DNA of 64,000 nt from Haematospirillum sp. H4485. GTDB lineage: Bacteria > Pseudomonadota > Alphaproteobacteria > Rhodospirillales > Rhodospirillaceae. The stretch spans positions 1 through 64,000 of the forward strand of contig NZ_JAAVSY010000008.1 of NCBI RefSeq assembly GCF_012102745.1, read 5' to 3'. Below the pieces are notes generated by a model. It searched no databases and was not told the origin of the DNA. It saw only the letters and a program-made list of their open reading frames with translations. The translations under genes were made by a program, and so were the position numbers. Within the stretch, counting starts at the first letter, position 1. Each line of letters begins with the position of its first letter. This document shows positions 16,866 through 27,934 of this stretch, piece after piece.

Positions 16866-18299
16866 TCAGCCCGTTTTCCCTGTCTGGTGACAATGTTGCT
16901 CCATGTAGGGGAGCCATACACTGAAGGCGCTGCCCTGCCCCGGAGTGCTGTCGATATGCAGCGTACCACGATGGCGGTTGACAATATGCTTCACGATAGC
17001 CAAGCCCAGCCCGGTTCCACCCAGCTGACGGGAACGAACAGGATCAACGCGGTAGAAACGCTCGGTCAGGCGGGGAATATGCTCACGCGGGATACCAACG
17101 CCATGATCCCGTACCGTCAGCGACAGGCAATGATCACGCCCGTTGCGAGGCATGGACGGGGGTGGTTTGCCTCCGACCCTTATCTCGACTGTTACCGGCT
17201 TCTTGTCCTGTCCGTAACGGATGGCATTGGTCAGCAGGTTCTGCACGACCTGCGACAATTCGTCAGCATCCCCGGGAACTGGGGGCAGACTGCCCGGAAC
17301 ATCCAGCACCAGGGATATACCACGCTCCTCGGCCTGAGGTTCAAGGACTGCAACCGCATCAGAGGCGACAAGAGCCAAGTTTACGGCTTCTGTCGGGTGG
17401 GCGTGCTCATGTAGCTCAACCTGTGACAGGGACATCAGGTCATCAATCAGTCGCTTCATGCGCAGGGCCTGCTGGTACATGATACCAAGAAACCGCTCCC
17501 GCGCATCAGGGTCATCACGGGCCGGGCCATTCAGGGTCTCCAGGAACCCGATGACTCCTGTCAAGGGCGTACGCAACTCGTGGCTGGCATTGGCAACAAA
17601 GTCAGCCCGCATTTTCTCGGCACGAACCAGAACGGTAACATCGTGAAACAACAAGACAGCCTGTCGGTCACCCTCTGGAGCCGGGACTGGTTCAATTTTC
17701 AGATCAAAGTATCGCTCGACCGGGCCAGAAGACACCACAAGGTTCAAGGATCGGGGAACACCGGATTGCAGGGTTCCGGCAACAGCTTCCAGAACCGGCG
17801 GATCACGCAGGACTGATGCCAGCGGGCGGTTGACAACATCCTTGGCAAACAACGCACCCGCAGCCGGACTGGCGGTCAGGACAATTTGGTCCTGACCAAC
17901 CAGAATCAGGGGCTGCGGCATATTGGCAATCAGGGAACCATGCATATTGGCCATGTGCTCGGATTGTCTCAGCCGTTGGCGTATCTCGCTCCTGAGCGTC
18001 GCCGCAGCTTGAACAATGTCGCGGCCGGTTTCAGAGAACCGGAGATCCGGCAGGTGATGACTGCCCTCCCCCACGCCATCATCACGCAAACAAGCCGCAA
18101 CCGCAGCCAGATCAGCCAGAAAAGGCCGCACCAGAACCGTCAGGCCAACCACGATGCAGAGCCAGGACAACAAGGCATCACCGACCGGCAGGCGGCCCAA
18201 CGTCACAAGGCCAATCAGCACACCCACCGGGGGAACACTGCCAATCAAGGCAACACGAACACAACGGGACAACGAAACGGACCTGTGGGCTTCGGGCAT
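16866..18299 (-). CDS. phoR: Phosphate regulon sensor histidine kinase PhoR
   Basis: A 477-residue sensor kinase. Two membrane helices lie near the N-terminus (VALIGSVPPVGVLIGLVTL and LLSWLCIVVGLTVLV). A PAS domain (ANMPQPLILVGQDQIVLTAS) is followed by the H-box NASHELRTPLTGV, N-box QNLLTNAIRYG, G1 DHGVGI and G2 GGTGLGL. There is almost no periplasmic loop, as in PhoR, which senses phosphate through the Pst/PhoU complex. The start at 18299 was chosen because AAGGA lies 6 nt upstream; 40 extra in-frame codons to 18419 are less likely. It is followed by phoU, which supports the PhoR call over other PAS kinases. Confidence 0.9.
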   Translation of the reverse strand: MPEAHRSVSLSRCVRVALIGSVPPVGVLIGLVTLGRLPVGDALLSWLCIVVGLTVLVRPFLADLAAVAACLRDDGVGEGSHHLPDLRFSETGRDIVQAAATLRSEIRQRLRQSEHMANMHGSLIANMPQPLILVGQDQIVLTASPAAGALFAKDVVNRPLASVLRDPPVLEAVAGTLQSGVPRSLNLVVSSGPVERYFDLKIEPVPAPEGDRQAVLLFHDVTVLVRAEKMRADFVANASHELRTPLTGVIGFLETLNGPARDDPDARERFLGIMYQQALRMKRLIDDLMSLSQVELHEHAHPTEAVNLALVASDAVAVLEPQAEERGISLVLDVPGSLPPVPGDADELSQVVQNLLTNAIRYGQDKKPVTVEIRVGGKPPPSMPRNGRDHCLSLTVRDHGVGIPREHIPRLTERFYRVDPVRSRQLGGTGLGLAIVKHIVNRHRGTLHIDSTPGQGSAFSVWLPYMEQHCHQTGKTG

Positions 18300-18426
18300 A
18301 GTCAATCCTTGATCCGGGGCAGACTGTAAGCATGAAATAGCAACAGTGCCTGCCAGAATACGGGATCCAACAGAATGATCCGGATCGGATTGTCCGGAAA
18401 AGAGAAATTTTGGTGACACTTTCCGC

Positions 18427-20712
18427 TCAACGGCGCAGGGAATCGTGAACGGCCAGAACCGCCATCGTCACCAGATCAGAGACGTTGGCGTCCAGGTGCA
18501 CAATCTGTACCGGCGCATCCAGGCCAATCATCATTGGACCGATGACCGTCGCTCCACCCATCTTGTCCATCAGCTTGTAGGCCACATTGGCTGAATGCTG
18601 TCCGGGCATGACCAGAATATTCGCCGGCCCTGACAGACGGCAGAACGGGTATACTTTCATCAGCTCGCTGTCCAGGGCCACGTTGGCCCCAAGGTCGCCG
18701 TCGTACTCAAAGTCGACATCCCGTGCATCCAGAAGACGGACCGCATCACGAACACGGGCCGTATCCGGCCCCATCGGGCTGCCGAACGTGGAATAACTGA
18801 CCAGGGCCACCCTTGGCTCATGCCCCATCTGCCGCACCCTGGCCGCTGCACCGACGGCAATGTCGGCCAGCTCCTCCGCCGAGGGCGTTTCGTGAATGGT
18901 GGTATCGGCAATAAACACTGTCCGGCCACGCGACAGCATGATTGTCATCCCGAAGATACGGGATCCCGGCTTGGGATCCACAACTTTTAAAAGCCCCTTG
19001 AGAACACTTCCATGGGTACGGGTCAGGCCGGTCACCATGGCATCGGCATCCCCCAGGCAGACCATACAGGCCCCGAACACGTTCCGGTCCTGATTGACCA
19101 GACGCAGGCAGTCCCGCCACAACAGCCCGCGCCGCTGCATCCGACTGTACACATGGTCCGCGTAATAATGGTTCCGCTCCGACAGGGCGGCGTTATGGAT
19201 TTCCACCCCCTCCAGGGCATCGGCATCCAGTCCAAGGCTGCTGACTGTGGCGGCAATCCGTTCCTTGCGGCCAACCAGAACCGGATACCCATAACCGGCA
19301 TTCCGGAATGCGAGAGCCGCACGGATTGCTTTTTCTTCCTCACCTTCGGCAAAGACAACCCGGCATGAGCGAGCGGCCACTTCGGCAAAAATCGCCTGCA
19401 TGGACCCGACCATGGGGTTGAGACGTGCAGCAAGGGCGCTCCGGTATGCGTCCATATCCTCGATCGGACGACGGGCAACCCCGCTATCCATAGCCGCCTT
19501 TGCCACCACGGGGGGAATGGTCGATACAAGTCGGGGATCAAAGGGAACCGGGATCAGATATTCAGGCCCGAACTGAAGCCGCCGACCGGAATAGGCCGCC
19601 GCCACCTCATCGGGGACATCCTCGCGCGCCATGGCGGCCAAAGCCTTGGCACAGGCAATCTTCATTTCCTCGTTGATGGTACGGGCCCGCACATCCAGGG
19701 CGCCGCGAAAGATATAGGGGAATCCAAGCACATTGTTGATCTGATTCGGGTAATCCGATCGCCCGGTTGCAACAATCGCATCGGTCCGCACTGCATACAC
19801 CTCTTCCGGTGTGACCTCCGGATCCGGGTTGGCCATAGCGAAAACAATCGGGCGTGCCGCCATGGATTCCAGCATGGTCGGCGTGACGACCCCCTTGACC
19901 GATACCCCCAGAAAGACGTCTGCCCCCTCCATGGCCTCGGCCAGCGTGCGGGCCGGCGTCTGGATGGCATGAGCGGATTTCCACTGGTTCATGCCTTCGG
20001 TCCGCCCCACGTACACAACACCCTTGGTATCACACAGGGTGACATGCTCGTGACGCACGCCGATGGCCTTGATCAGTTCGACACAGGCAATCCCGGCGGC
20101 CCCGGCCCCGTTGACAACAATCCGTACCTCGTTCAGCTGGCGACCGGTCAACTTGCAGGCATTGATCAGCCCGGCCGCCGCAATGATTGCGGTGCCATGC
20201 TGGTCGTCATGAAAAACCGGAATGTCCATGATCTCGCGCAGTTGCTGCTCGATGATGAAACACTCCGGGGCCTTGATATCCTCAAGATTGATGCCGCCAA
20301 AACTGGGACCCAAGAAACGAACGCAGTTGATAAATTCGTTCACATCATGCGTATCGACCTCAAGATCGATGGAATCCACATCGGCAAATTTCTTGAACAG
20401 AACCGCCTTGCCTTCCATCACCGGCTTACCGGCCAGAGCGCCGATATCACCAAGCCCAAGAACGGCGGTACCATTGGAAATAACGGCAACCAGATTGCCC
20501 TTTGTCGTATAATCGTACGCTAGGGACGGATCCCGGGCAATCTCGCGGCAAGGCGCGGCAACACCGGGACTGTAGGCCAAGGACAAGTCTCGCTGGGTGG
20601 TCAGCGGCTTGGTCGGTACGATCTCGATCTTGCCCGGACGACCCGATGCATGCATGGCCAGGGCATCCCGCTCCAGCGTCGCCCGGAATGACTTGTCACC
20701 TTTTTCCCCCAT
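18427..20712 (-). CDS. maeB: NADP-dependent malic enzyme with phosphotransacetylase-like domain
   Basis: It oxidatively decarboxylates malate to pyruvate, making NADPH. Of its 761 residues, the first 430 or so form the malic enzyme: [31 protein letters not shown], and NAD(P) binding [16 protein letters not shown]. The remainder is a phosphate acetyl/butyryltransferase-like domain ([20 protein letters not shown]), which regulates rather than catalyses in characterised MaeB proteins. The start at 20712 (MGEKGDKSF) follows a G-rich ribosome site; the 24 upstream codons look non-coding. It lies 31 bp after a small hypothetical gene and is probably cotranscribed with it. Confidence 0.95.
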   Translation of the reverse strand: MGEKGDKSFRATLERDALAMHASGRPGKIEIVPTKPLTTQRDLSLAYSPGVAAPCREIARDPSLAYDYTTKGNLVAVISNGTAVLGLGDIGALAGKPVMEGKAVLFKKFADVDSIDLEVDTHDVNEFINCVRFLGPSFGGINLEDIKAPECFIIEQQLREIMDIPVFHDDQHGTAIIAAAGLINACKLTGRQLNEVRIVVNGAGAAGIACVELIKAIGVRHEHVTLCDTKGVVYVGRTEGMNQWKSAHAIQTPARTLAEAMEGADVFLGVSVKGVVTPTMLESMAARPIVFAMANPDPEVTPEEVYAVRTDAIVATGRSDYPNQINNVLGFPYIFRGALDVRARTINEEMKIACAKALAAMAREDVPDEVAAAYSGRRLQFGPEYLIPVPFDPRLVSTIPPVVAKAAMDSGVARRPIEDMDAYRSALAARLNPMVGSMQAIFAEVAARSCRVVFAEGEEEKAIRAALAFRNAGYGYPVLVGRKERIAATVSSLGLDADALEGVEIHNAALSERNHYYADHVYSRMQRRGLLWRDCLRLVNQDRNVFGACMVCLGDADAMVTGLTRTHGSVLKGLLKVVDPKPGSRIFGMTIMLSRGRTVFIADTTIHETPSAEELADIAVGAAARVRQMGHEPRVALVSYSTFGSPMGPDTARVRDAVRLLDARDVDFEYDGDLGANVALDSELMKVYPFCRLSGPANILVMPGQHSANVAYKLMDKMGGATVIGPMMIGLDAPVQIVHLDANVSDLVTMAVLAVHDSLRR

Positions 20713-20743
20713 GACCCCCGTCCTGCCCCTTGTTCCTGCCCGC

Positions 20744-21256
20744 CTAATCCACGGCAGGCACCTGTTCATGAACAGCCAGGGCACGGGCCCCGTGTTCCAT
20801 CAAAACCAGACGCGCTTTTTCCTCGTCCCCCGGATCGGTCAGCAAAACCCATAGCAGAAGCTCGCCATTGGCTACAGCACAGGCATAATCGTCTGCATCG
20901 GGAAGAGCATCATATTCCTCAAATGCTTCCTTGAGAGCTGCCAGACCAACACCCGCCGCCGCCAGAATACCAACCAGGGCCACACCCGGACTTCCCGCCA
21001 AAGCAATCAACGTACCTGCAACAACAGGAACTTCGTAGCGGGTTTCAGCCAACAGCGGCAGAAGCCGGTCCTGCCAGGACTGTTCACCCCGCCCCATGGC
21101 CCCGACAGCATCGTGCCCGGCAAGAACAGAGAGATCCGTGCGCACAAATCCGACTTTCAGCAGTGCACGAATGCATGTCTCCAGCGCATCGGGCGTTGGC
21201 AGGATGCCAACCAGCTCGCGTACAGGGGTGACCGTGTCCGATGGGCGCGAAACCAA
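20744..21256 (-). CDS. Hypothetical protein with glycine-rich hydrophobic hairpin
   Basis: A protein of 170 residues that I do not recognise with certainty. From the TTG at 21256 (AAGGA 9 nt upstream) it begins with a YflT/GSP17M-like alpha/beta segment ([20 protein letters not shown]). A glycine/alanine-rich hydrophobic stretch follows ([20 protein letters not shown], then [15 protein letters not shown]) that could be a membrane hairpin or glycine zipper. The C-terminal half resembles an anti-symmetric alpha/beta domain ([29 protein letters not shown]). This pattern occurs in general-stress-type proteins. It sits upstream of maeB and opposite mutS. The function is unknown; a longer frame to 21394 exists but overlaps the divergent promoter region. 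Confidence 0.75.
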   Translation of the reverse strand: MVSRPSDTVTPVRELVGILPTPDALETCIRALLKVGFVRTDLSVLAGHDAVGAMGRGEQSWQDRLLPLLAETRYEVPVVAGTLIALAGSPGVALVGILAAAGVGLAALKEAFEEYDALPDADDYACAVANGELLLWVLLTDPGDEEKARLVLMEHGARALAVHEQVPAVD

Positions 21257-21483
21257 GACCAATAATCCTTGCTGGACAGAACGGGGCGAAGAACGACACA
21301 GCCATAGTGCCCGCCAGCCGACAGGATGCCCAGCGTATTTTACAACGGCGATACGGCGTACACAGAGTTTCCCCGTCACGGGCTTTGTATGCACATCGTG
21401 CAGTCCGGCACTGGCAAGACATCGGGAATGCCGTTATGGTCACCAGCAGTTTTCCCGCCAAACATAGTTTCCAGGGTTGTTCC

Positions 21484-24219
21484 GTGACCGACGCCGATCT
21501 TTTGCCCGCCTGCTCCCTTTCCGGAACCACACCCGCCGATACAACGGCTGCATCCATACCGGAAACAACAACTCCGATGATGCGACAGTACCTGTCGATC
21601 AAGGCCGAACACGAAGACTGCCTTCTGTTCTACAGGATGGGCGATTTCTACGAACTGTTCTTCCACGATGCCGAACAGGCCGCCGAGGCGCTGGACATTG
21701 CCCTGACCGCACGTGGGCAGCATATGGGACAACCGATCCCGATGTGCGGAGTACCGGTGCATAGCCACGAGGCCTATCTGGCCAAATTGATCCGCAAGGG
21801 CTTCCGGGTGGCGGTCTGTGAACAGACAGAAGATCCGGCCGAAGCCCGCAAGCGCGGGGCCAAAAGTCTGGTCCGGCGCGAGGCTGTACGCATCATCACC
21901 CCCGGCACCCTGACCGAGGACTCCCTGCTTGATGCCCGAAGCCACAACTATCTGGCAGCCATCGCCGAAAGTGGGGGCTGTCTGGGGCTGTCGTGGGTTG
22001 ATGTATCGACCGGTGATTTCCAGACCCAGCCGGTCGGGCCGGGAACACTGGGCATGGCACTGGCCCGCCTGTCTCCGGGTGAAATTCTGGTCCCCGACCG
22101 CCTGACCACGCGCGAGGATACAGCACCCGTCCTTGCAGAGTGGCGCAACATCCTGTCACCCCTTCCCGGCTCACGCTTTGACAGCGCCAATGGACAAAAG
22201 CGTCTGGAAGCCCTGTTCGGTCTGCGCGGCCTGGACGGACTGGGAAGCTTCAGTCGCGGCGAAATTGCTGCGGCCGGGGCCCTTGTGGACTATATCGAAC
22301 TGACCCAGAAAGGCCGTCTGCCGCGCCTCTCGCCGCTCCGGCGCCTGGCCGAGAACGCGGTGATGGGGATTGACGCGGCGACCCGTCGCAATCTGGAACT
22401 GACCCAGACCATGGGCGGGGAAAGGCGGGGAAGTCTTCTGGCCACGATTGACAGAACGGTTACCGGCCCCGGGGCACGGCTTCTGGTCTCGTGGCTGTCT
22501 GCCCCCCTAACAGACATCCGTGCCATCAATGACCGTCTGGATGCCGTCGAAACCTGCACCGGGCACGATACCCTGCGCACCACCCTGCGTGAGGCCCTGC
22601 GCCGTTGTCCGGATGTGGAGCGCGCCCTGTCCCGCCTGTCCCTTGGCCGGGGTGGGCCACGCGATCTGGCCAACATCCGCGATACCTTGGCCCAGATTCC
22701 GGGCATCCGGGTCCTGTTGCGCAGTCAGGTATCACCCCCACAAGGCAGCCTTCTGGATACCCTGTGCATCAATCTGGGAACACACGATACCCTTGCCGAC
22801 ACCCTGAACCGGGCACTGGGGGCTGATCTGCCGCTTCTGGTCCGCGACGGTGGCTTTATTGCCCCGGGCTGGAACCCTGTCCTGGACGAACTGAGGGGGC
22901 TGCGCGACGAAAGCCGGCGCCTGATTGCCGCCCTGCAAAACACCTATGTTCATTCCACCGGAATTGACAGCCTGAAGATCAAGCACAACAACGTGCTCGG
23001 CTACTTTATCGAGGTACCCGCCAAGCGGGCCGAAACAATGATGGACCGCGAGGGGCCATTCATCCACCGCCAGACCATGTCCAATGCCGTCCGCTTTACC
23101 ACGGTGGAGCTTTCGGACCTGGAAGACCGGATCCGCGGTGCCGGCGAGAAGGCCCTGGCCATGGAATGCGACCTGTTCCGGACCTTGGCCGAGGAAACCC
23201 TGGCCCGCGCCACCGACATTGCCGCAGCCGGGGCGGCCCTGGCAACACTGGACGTTGTGTCCGGTCTGGGAGAACTGGCTGTTGAACGTCGCTACACACG
23301 CCCCGTGATGCTGGATGATACCAGCCTTGACATTCAGGGCGGGCGCCATCCGGTCGTGGAAACCGCGCTGGAGAAGGCCGGAGAGTCCTCTTTTGTGGCA
23401 AACAACTGCTGCCTTTCAGACGGACAGCGCCTGTGGCTGATTACCGGCCCGAACATGGCGGGTAAGTCAACCTTCCTGCGCCAGAATGCCCTGATTGTGC
23501 TGCTGGCACAAACCGGCAGCTTTGTCCCCGCCTCACACGCCCGGATCGGCGTGGTGGACCGCCTCTTCAGCCGGGTGGGGGCAGCCGATGACCTTGCACG
23601 CGGACGCTCCACCTTCATGGTCGAAATGGTGGAAACGGCTGCCATCCTGAACCAGGCCACGCCGCGCTCCTTGGTTATCCTGGATGAAATCGGGCGCGGA
23701 ACCGCCACCTTCGACGGCCTGTCCATCGCCTGGGCCACCGTGGAGAACCTTCACGATATCAACCGGTGCCGGGCCCTGTTTGCCACCCACTATCATGAGC
23801 TGACCACCTTGACCAAACGGCTTGACCAGCTGTCCTGCCATTCGATGAAGGTCCGGGAATGGAAAGGGTCTATCGTCTTCCTGCACGAGATTGCACAAGG
23901 TGCCGCCGACCGCTCCTATGGTATTCATGTTGCCCGCTTGGCCGGACTGCCTGCTGCCGTGATCCAGAGGGCCGGAGAGGTTCTGGAGAGTCTGGAAAAA
24001 ACAAATCAGGGTGGATTGGCTGCAGGCCTGACCGATGATCTGCCCCTGTTCTCTGCAGCCCGACGCCAGGAACGGTACCCCGAGCCAGAACCGGACCCCG
24101 TACCAGTTCCGGTGCCACCGGTCCTGAGCGCCCTGGAGACCCTTAACCCGGATGATCTGACCCCGCGTCAGGCCCTGGAGGAACTCTATCGCCTGCGAGC
24201 CCTTCTGGCACAAGCCTGA
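21484..24219 (+). CDS. mutS: DNA mismatch repair ATPase MutS
   Basis: It recognises base mismatches and small loops and recruits MutL. The mismatch-probing motif is intact ([11 protein letters not shown], Phe-x-Glu). The ATPase domain carries Walker [15 protein letters not shown], Walker B/D-loop [16 protein letters not shown] and the downstream ATHYHELT. About 911 residues is slightly long because of a 25-residue leader rich in Thr/Pro. GTG at 21484 was chosen (AGGG 7 nt upstream); ATG at 21436 is an alternative. The C-terminus is a Pro/Glu/Asp linker ([15 protein letters not shown]) followed by the helical dimerisation tail. The last 77 bp overlap the 3' end of rimI on the other strand. Confidence 0.97.
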   Translation: MTDADLLPACSLSGTTPADTTAASIPETTTPMMRQYLSIKAEHEDCLLFYRMGDFYELFFHDAEQAAEALDIALTARGQHMGQPIPMCGVPVHSHEAYLAKLIRKGFRVAVCEQTEDPAEARKRGAKSLVRREAVRIITPGTLTEDSLLDARSHNYLAAIAESGGCLGLSWVDVSTGDFQTQPVGPGTLGMALARLSPGEILVPDRLTTREDTAPVLAEWRNILSPLPGSRFDSANGQKRLEALFGLRGLDGLGSFSRGEIAAAGALVDYIELTQKGRLPRLSPLRRLAENAVMGIDAATRRNLELTQTMGGERRGSLLATIDRTVTGPGARLLVSWLSAPLTDIRAINDRLDAVETCTGHDTLRTTLREALRRCPDVERALSRLSLGRGGPRDLANIRDTLAQIPGIRVLLRSQVSPPQGSLLDTLCINLGTHDTLADTLNRALGADLPLLVRDGGFIAPGWNPVLDELRGLRDESRRLIAALQNTYVHSTGIDSLKIKHNNVLGYFIEVPAKRAETMMDREGPFIHRQTMSNAVRFTTVELSDLEDRIRGAGEKALAMECDLFRTLAEETLARATDIAAAGAALATLDVVSGLGELAVERRYTRPVMLDDTSLDIQGGRHPVVETALEKAGESSFVANNCCLSDGQRLWLITGPNMAGKSTFLRQNALIVLLAQTGSFVPASHARIGVVDRLFSRVGAADDLARGRSTFMVEMVETAAILNQATPRSLVILDEIGRGTATFDGLSIAWATVENLHDINRCRALFATHYHELTTLTKRLDQLSCHSMKVREWKGSIVFLHEIAQGAADRSYGIHVARLAGLPAAVIQRAGEVLESLEKTNQGGLAAGLTDDLPLFSAARRQERYPEPEPDPVPVPVPPVLSALETLNPDDLTPRQALEELYRLRALLAQA

Positions 24220-24667
24220 GCCCCATGACCACAGCATTTTCACGGCTGCCGTCCTCAAGGAGATAATACCCTGAACGGCAGCCAATCGTTTCGTAACGCA
24301 GGGCCTGGTAAAGGGTCCGGGCTGCGGCATTGCTCTCTGCCACCTCCAAAAAGACCTTTTGCGCACCACGTGTACCCGCTTCGACCTGACAAGCCTTCAG
24401 AAGGGTGATGGCAATGCCGCGGCGACGATAATCCGGATCAACAGCCAGAGTCAGAACTTCAGCCTCCCCCGCCATAGCACGGAACAGGGCAAAACCCGCC
24501 GGCTGCTCTCCCGCTACAGCCAGACGACCAAAAACAATACTGGTCTCCAGCATCTGCCGAAAATCTACGGCCAGCCACGGGCGGGCAAAAGCACGGGCAT
24601 GCACGGCGGCAAGGACATCCGCATAGACCGGCGTTAAGGGAAGCAGGGAAATGGCCCCATCCATCAT
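24143..24667 (-). CDS. rimI: Ribosomal protein alanine N-acetyltransferase RimI
   Basis: A 174-residue GNAT acetyltransferase. The acetyl-CoA loop is [18 protein letters not shown] (Q/RxxGxG/A), followed by [20 protein letters not shown], the RimI hallmark, and [20 protein letters not shown]. The tsaB-rimI order is a common bacterial arrangement and supports the assignment. It starts within the tsaB stop (ATGA overlap), so translation is coupled. The protein carries about 25 extra C-terminal residues ([17 protein letters not shown]...) beyond the GNAT fold; exactly this part overlaps mutS antisense. The target may be S18 or another protein. Confidence 0.92.
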   Translation of the reverse strand: MMDGAISLLPLTPVYADVLAAVHARAFARPWLAVDFRQMLETSIVFGRLAVAGEQPAGFALFRAMAGEAEVLTLAVDPDYRRRGIAITLLKACQVEAGTRGAQKVFLEVAESNAAARTLYQALRYETIGCRSGYYLLEDGSRENAVVMGLRLVPEGLAGDRVPPGPDAGSDHPG

Positions 24668-25380
24668 GGAGCCGGAGCACCGGGACGGAGCTGCCCGCCA
24701 TTAGCTGGTATGGCGGCATCAGGCGGACGGACATACAGCGCGGAGGGTACAGCGTCCCCGTCCTGCAGCACCGCCCCTGCCGCCAGAGCAGCCACAACAG
24801 CCGGATCGGGCCAAGGGACAGCAGGTCCTGCAAGAAGAGTTCCGGCATGCACCAGGGGATCAACAAGCCCTGAGGCATCACCGCACACCAGCGGAACCGA
24901 CGATCCCACACCCGCCCGCTGCATAAAGGCCCCGAGATCGGAAGCCGCCACAACCTCCGGCCCGGCAAGAGACACCAGGTCGGAAGCCCGGAACAGCTCG
25001 GCATACATATCCCCACGTCGGGTATCGATGGCAACCAGAATGGAACCGGCCGTCGCCCGTACCGCATCCGGAAGGGATGCAGCCCAGGCACGGGTTGCTG
25101 TGACCCCGGCTACCGGAACACCCGTCGCAAGACGCAAGGCCCGGGCTGTCGCCAGCCCGACACGCAGGCCGGTAAAAGACCCCGGCCCGACCGTAACACC
25201 GATACGGTCCAGACTGTCCCAGTCAAGACCGACCTCGTCCCGCAAACGGGCCAGCAGTGGAACCAGGGCTTCGGCATGACCATGCATCATCGGCATACTG
25301 TCCCCGGCCAGAACACGCCCGTCTTCCCACAGGCAGGCCGAACATGCGGCAACAGAGGTATCAAGGGCAAGAATACGCAT
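24664..25380 (-). CDS. tsaB: tRNA t6A37 threonylcarbamoyltransferase subunit TsaB
   Basis: TsaB is the non-catalytic ASKHA partner of TsaD in making t6A37 in ANN-decoding tRNAs. The N-terminus [18 protein letters not shown] and the motif TVGPGSFTGLRVGLATARAL are diagnostic. Its 238 residues match the family. It overlaps rimI by 4 bp and the upstream ddpX gene by 20 bp, giving a tight ddpX-tsaB-rimI unit. TsaE is encoded separately at 36.6 kb in this window; TsaD and TsaC are not here. Confidence 0.95.
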   Translation of the reverse strand: MRILALDTSVAACSACLWEDGRVLAGDSMPMMHGHAEALVPLLARLRDEVGLDWDSLDRIGVTVGPGSFTGLRVGLATARALRLATGVPVAGVTATRAWAASLPDAVRATAGSILVAIDTRRGDMYAELFRASDLVSLAGPEVVAASDLGAFMQRAGVGSSVPLVCGDASGLVDPLVHAGTLLAGPAVPWPDPAVVAALAAGAVLQDGDAVPSALYVRPPDAAIPANGGQLRPGAPAP

Positions 25381-25939
25381 GGTGCGGCATCATCCGTGTT
25401 TGAAAGACCATGTCATCAAGAAGCGGCCAACGCCCGGGGGAAGGAAGATTATAATGCCACCACTCCGTCTCCAGGTGCTCGAACCCGGCCAGACGCATAA
25501 GGCCAAGCAAGGTCAGCCGGTTACGCTGGACCGTGGCAGACAGGGTTGTAACCCCATGGTGGGAGTCCGGGGTGAAATCATCAAACGGGGTCCCCATCCC
25601 CATGTCCAGTGCCACCCCGGTCGCGGCATCAAGCAGGGTCAGGTCCACCGCTACCCCGCGACTGTGGGTGGAACCAACGGCCGGGTCGGCCACAAATTCG
25701 GGGTTCGGGAAAAAATTCCACAGGATTTTCTGGGCTTCCGTCGGACGGAACGCATCAAAAACACAAAGCCGCAGCCCCTGTCCCATGGCCAAGGCAGCCG
25801 CACGGTCCAAAGCCTGCGCGGCCTCTGGCACAAGGAAACAGGCCGCCCGCGCATAAACAGGCGCACCGGTAAAATTCTTGCCCGTGGCATAGGCGATATC
25901 CAGCACAAGGCCGGAACCTGATGAGATTTCGACAAGCAT
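25361..25939 (-). CDS. ddpX: D-alanyl-D-alanine dipeptidase (VanX/DdpX family)
   Basis: A zinc dipeptidase that hydrolyses D-Ala-D-Ala. It has the M15D zinc motif [15 protein letters not shown] (SxHxxGxAxD) and the catalytic/third-ligand segment EWWHYNL. An Arg that positions substrate is visible in [10 protein letters not shown]. It is 192 residues with no signal peptide, so it is cytosolic, like VanX and E. coli DdpX. No vanH or vanA homologue is nearby, so resistance is not indicated; recycling of D-Ala from wall turnover is more likely. It overlaps tsaB by 20 bp and is divergent from lepA. Confidence 0.9.
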   Translation of the reverse strand: MLVEISSGSGLVLDIAYATGKNFTGAPVYARAACFLVPEAAQALDRAAALAMGQGLRLCVFDAFRPTEAQKILWNFFPNPEFVADPAVGSTHSRGVAVDLTLLDAATGVALDMGMGTPFDDFTPDSHHGVTTLSATVQRNRLTLLGLMRLAGFEHLETEWWHYNLPSPGRWPLLDDMVFQTRMMPHHAYSCP

Positions 25940-26098
25940 AGCCGGACCATGTCTCTTGAAAAGGCTGCCAAGCCCGCCACCATACGTCCGTTTTACGGGT
26001 TACGGAAGCACAGAAACAGGCCCACATGTTCTGAAGGATTGCCCGCAGCCCACTTTGGCCCTATGGTCGCGCCCAAAGGATTCACTTCGACGACGGCC

Positions 26099-27904
26099 AT
26101 GACCGACCTAAGCCATATTCGCAATTTCTCCATCATTGCGCACATCGACCACGGCAAATCCACCCTTGCCGATCGCCTGATCCAGCTTTGCGGCGGACTG
26201 ACCGACCGCGAAATGAAGGAACAGGTTCTTGATTCCATGGATATCGAGCGTGAGCGCGGCATCACCATCAAGGCCCAGACCGTCCGCCTGACCTACAAGG
26301 CCAAGGACGGGCAGACCTATGAGCTGAACCTGATGGACACGCCGGGCCACGTGGACTTCGCCTACGAAGTCAGCCGGTCACTGGCCGCCTGCGAAGGATC
26401 GCTGCTGGTTGTCGATGCCTCGCAGGGGGTAGAGGCCCAGACACTGGCCAATGTCTACCAGGCCATTGATGCCAATCACGAAATTGTGCCGGTCCTGAAC
26501 AAGATTGACCTGCCGGCGGCAGAGCCGGAACGGGTCCGTACCCAGATCGAGGATGTGATCGGGATCCCTGCCGACGATGCCGTGGAAATTTCAGCCAAGA
26601 CAGGCCTGAATATTCCGGCCGTTCTGGAGGCCGTTGTAACCCGCCTGCCCTCCCCGCAAGGGAACGTGGATGCCTTGTTGCAGGCTCTTCTGGTCGACAG
26701 CTGGTACGATCCGTATCTCGGGGTTGTCATTCTTGTACGCATCAAGGAAGGACGCCTGAAAAAAGGCATGAAAATCCGCATGATGCAAACCGGTGCCGCC
26801 TATCAGGTGGACCGCTGCGGTGTCTTCACCCCCAAGATGACCGAACTGCCGGAACTCAGCGCCGGACAGGTTGGGTTTATCATGGCCGGAATCAAGACAG
26901 TGGCCGACACACAGGTCGGTGACACCATCACCGATGATGCCAAACCGGCTTCCTCTCCCTTACCCGGGTTCAAGCCATCCATTCCCGTGGTATGGTGCGG
27001 CCTATTCCCGGTAGACAGCTCCCAGTACGAACATCTGCGCGACAGTCTTTCAAAGTTGAGGCTGAATGATTCCAGCTTTGACTATCAGCCGGAAAATTCG
27101 GCAGCGCTTGGATTCGGATTCCGGTGTGGTTTCCTTGGCCTTCTGCACATGGAAATTATTCAGGAACGTCTGGATCGTGAGTTTGATCTGGACCTGATCA
27201 CCACGGCACCATCCGTCGTGTACCGGATGCACCTGACAGACGGATCGCTCAAAGAACTTCACAATCCGGCCGACTTTCCGGATCCGGTCAAGATTGACCG
27301 CGTGGAGGAACCCTGGGTCAAGGCAACAATCATGGTTCCGGATGACTATCTGGGATCCGTCCTCAGCCTGTGCAGCGAACGCCGGGGCGTGCAGCTGGAC
27401 CTGACCTACGTCGGGAACCGGGCCATGGCCGTTTATCGCCTGCCCCTGAACGAAATTGTCTTTGACTTCTATGACCGGCTGAAATCCCTTTCCAAGGGAT
27501 ACGCCAGCTTCGACTACGAAGTGGATGAGTATATCGAGGGCGACCTGGTCAAGATCGGCATTTTGGTCAACAACGAACCGGTAGATGCCCTGGCCTTCAT
27601 GGCGCACCGCAGTCAGGCTGAATACCGTGGGCGGCAAATCTGTGAACGCCTGAAAGACCTGATTCCCAAGCACTTGTTCAAGATCCCGATCCAGGCAGCC
27701 ATCGGCGGGCGGGTGATTGCCCGCGAAACCATCAGTGCCATGCGCAAGGATGTGACGGCCAAGTGCTATGGCGGCGATATCAGCCGCAAGAAGAAGCTGC
27801 TGGAAAAGCAGAAAGAAGGCAAGAAGCGGATGCGCCAGTTCGGCAAGGTGGAAATTCCGCAGAACGCCTTTATCGAGGCCCTGCGCATGGGCGAACAACG
27901 ATAG
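26099..27904 (+). CDS. lepA: Translation elongation factor 4 (LepA)
   Basis: A ribosome-dependent GTPase that acts on stalled or misassembled ribosomes. The G domain has G1 [10 protein letters not shown]2 with [10 protein letters not shown]3 DTPGHVDF and G4 NKID. The LepA-specific C-terminal domain is present ([20 protein letters not shown] and [20 protein letters not shown]). The ATG at 26099 gives 601 residues, the usual length. An AAAGGA lies 18 nt upstream, too far for a normal ribosome site, so the initiation signal is weak. The 50 codons upstream in frame have no LepA similarity. It is divergent from ddpX, with miaB 30 bp downstream. Confidence 0.97.
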   Translation: MTDLSHIRNFSIIAHIDHGKSTLADRLIQLCGGLTDREMKEQVLDSMDIERERGITIKAQTVRLTYKAKDGQTYELNLMDTPGHVDFAYEVSRSLAACEGSLLVVDASQGVEAQTLANVYQAIDANHEIVPVLNKIDLPAAEPERVRTQIEDVIGIPADDAVEISAKTGLNIPAVLEAVVTRLPSPQGNVDALLQALLVDSWYDPYLGVVILVRIKEGRLKKGMKIRMMQTGAAYQVDRCGVFTPKMTELPELSAGQVGFIMAGIKTVADTQVGDTITDDAKPASSPLPGFKPSIPVVWCGLFPVDSSQYEHLRDSLSKLRLNDSSFDYQPENSAALGFGFRCGFLGLLHMEIIQERLDREFDLDLITTAPSVVYRMHLTDGSLKELHNPADFPDPVKIDRVEEPWVKATIMVPDDYLGSVLSLCSERRGVQLDLTYVGNRAMAVYRLPLNEIVFDFYDRLKSLSKGYASFDYEVDEYIEGDLVKIGILVNNEPVDALAFMAHRSQAEYRGRQICERLKDLIPKHLFKIPIQAAIGGRVIARETISAMRKDVTAKCYGGDISRKKKLLEKQKEGKKRMRQFGKVEIPQNAFIEALRMGEQR

Positions 27905-27934
27905 GCAGGAACACCGGGAATACCGGCAGGAACC

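Noticed and set aside
25361-25939. Vancomycin resistance determinant
   Set aside because: Only a VanX-type dipeptidase is present; the ligase and dehydrogenase are absent, and Gram-negative DdpX homologues are common.
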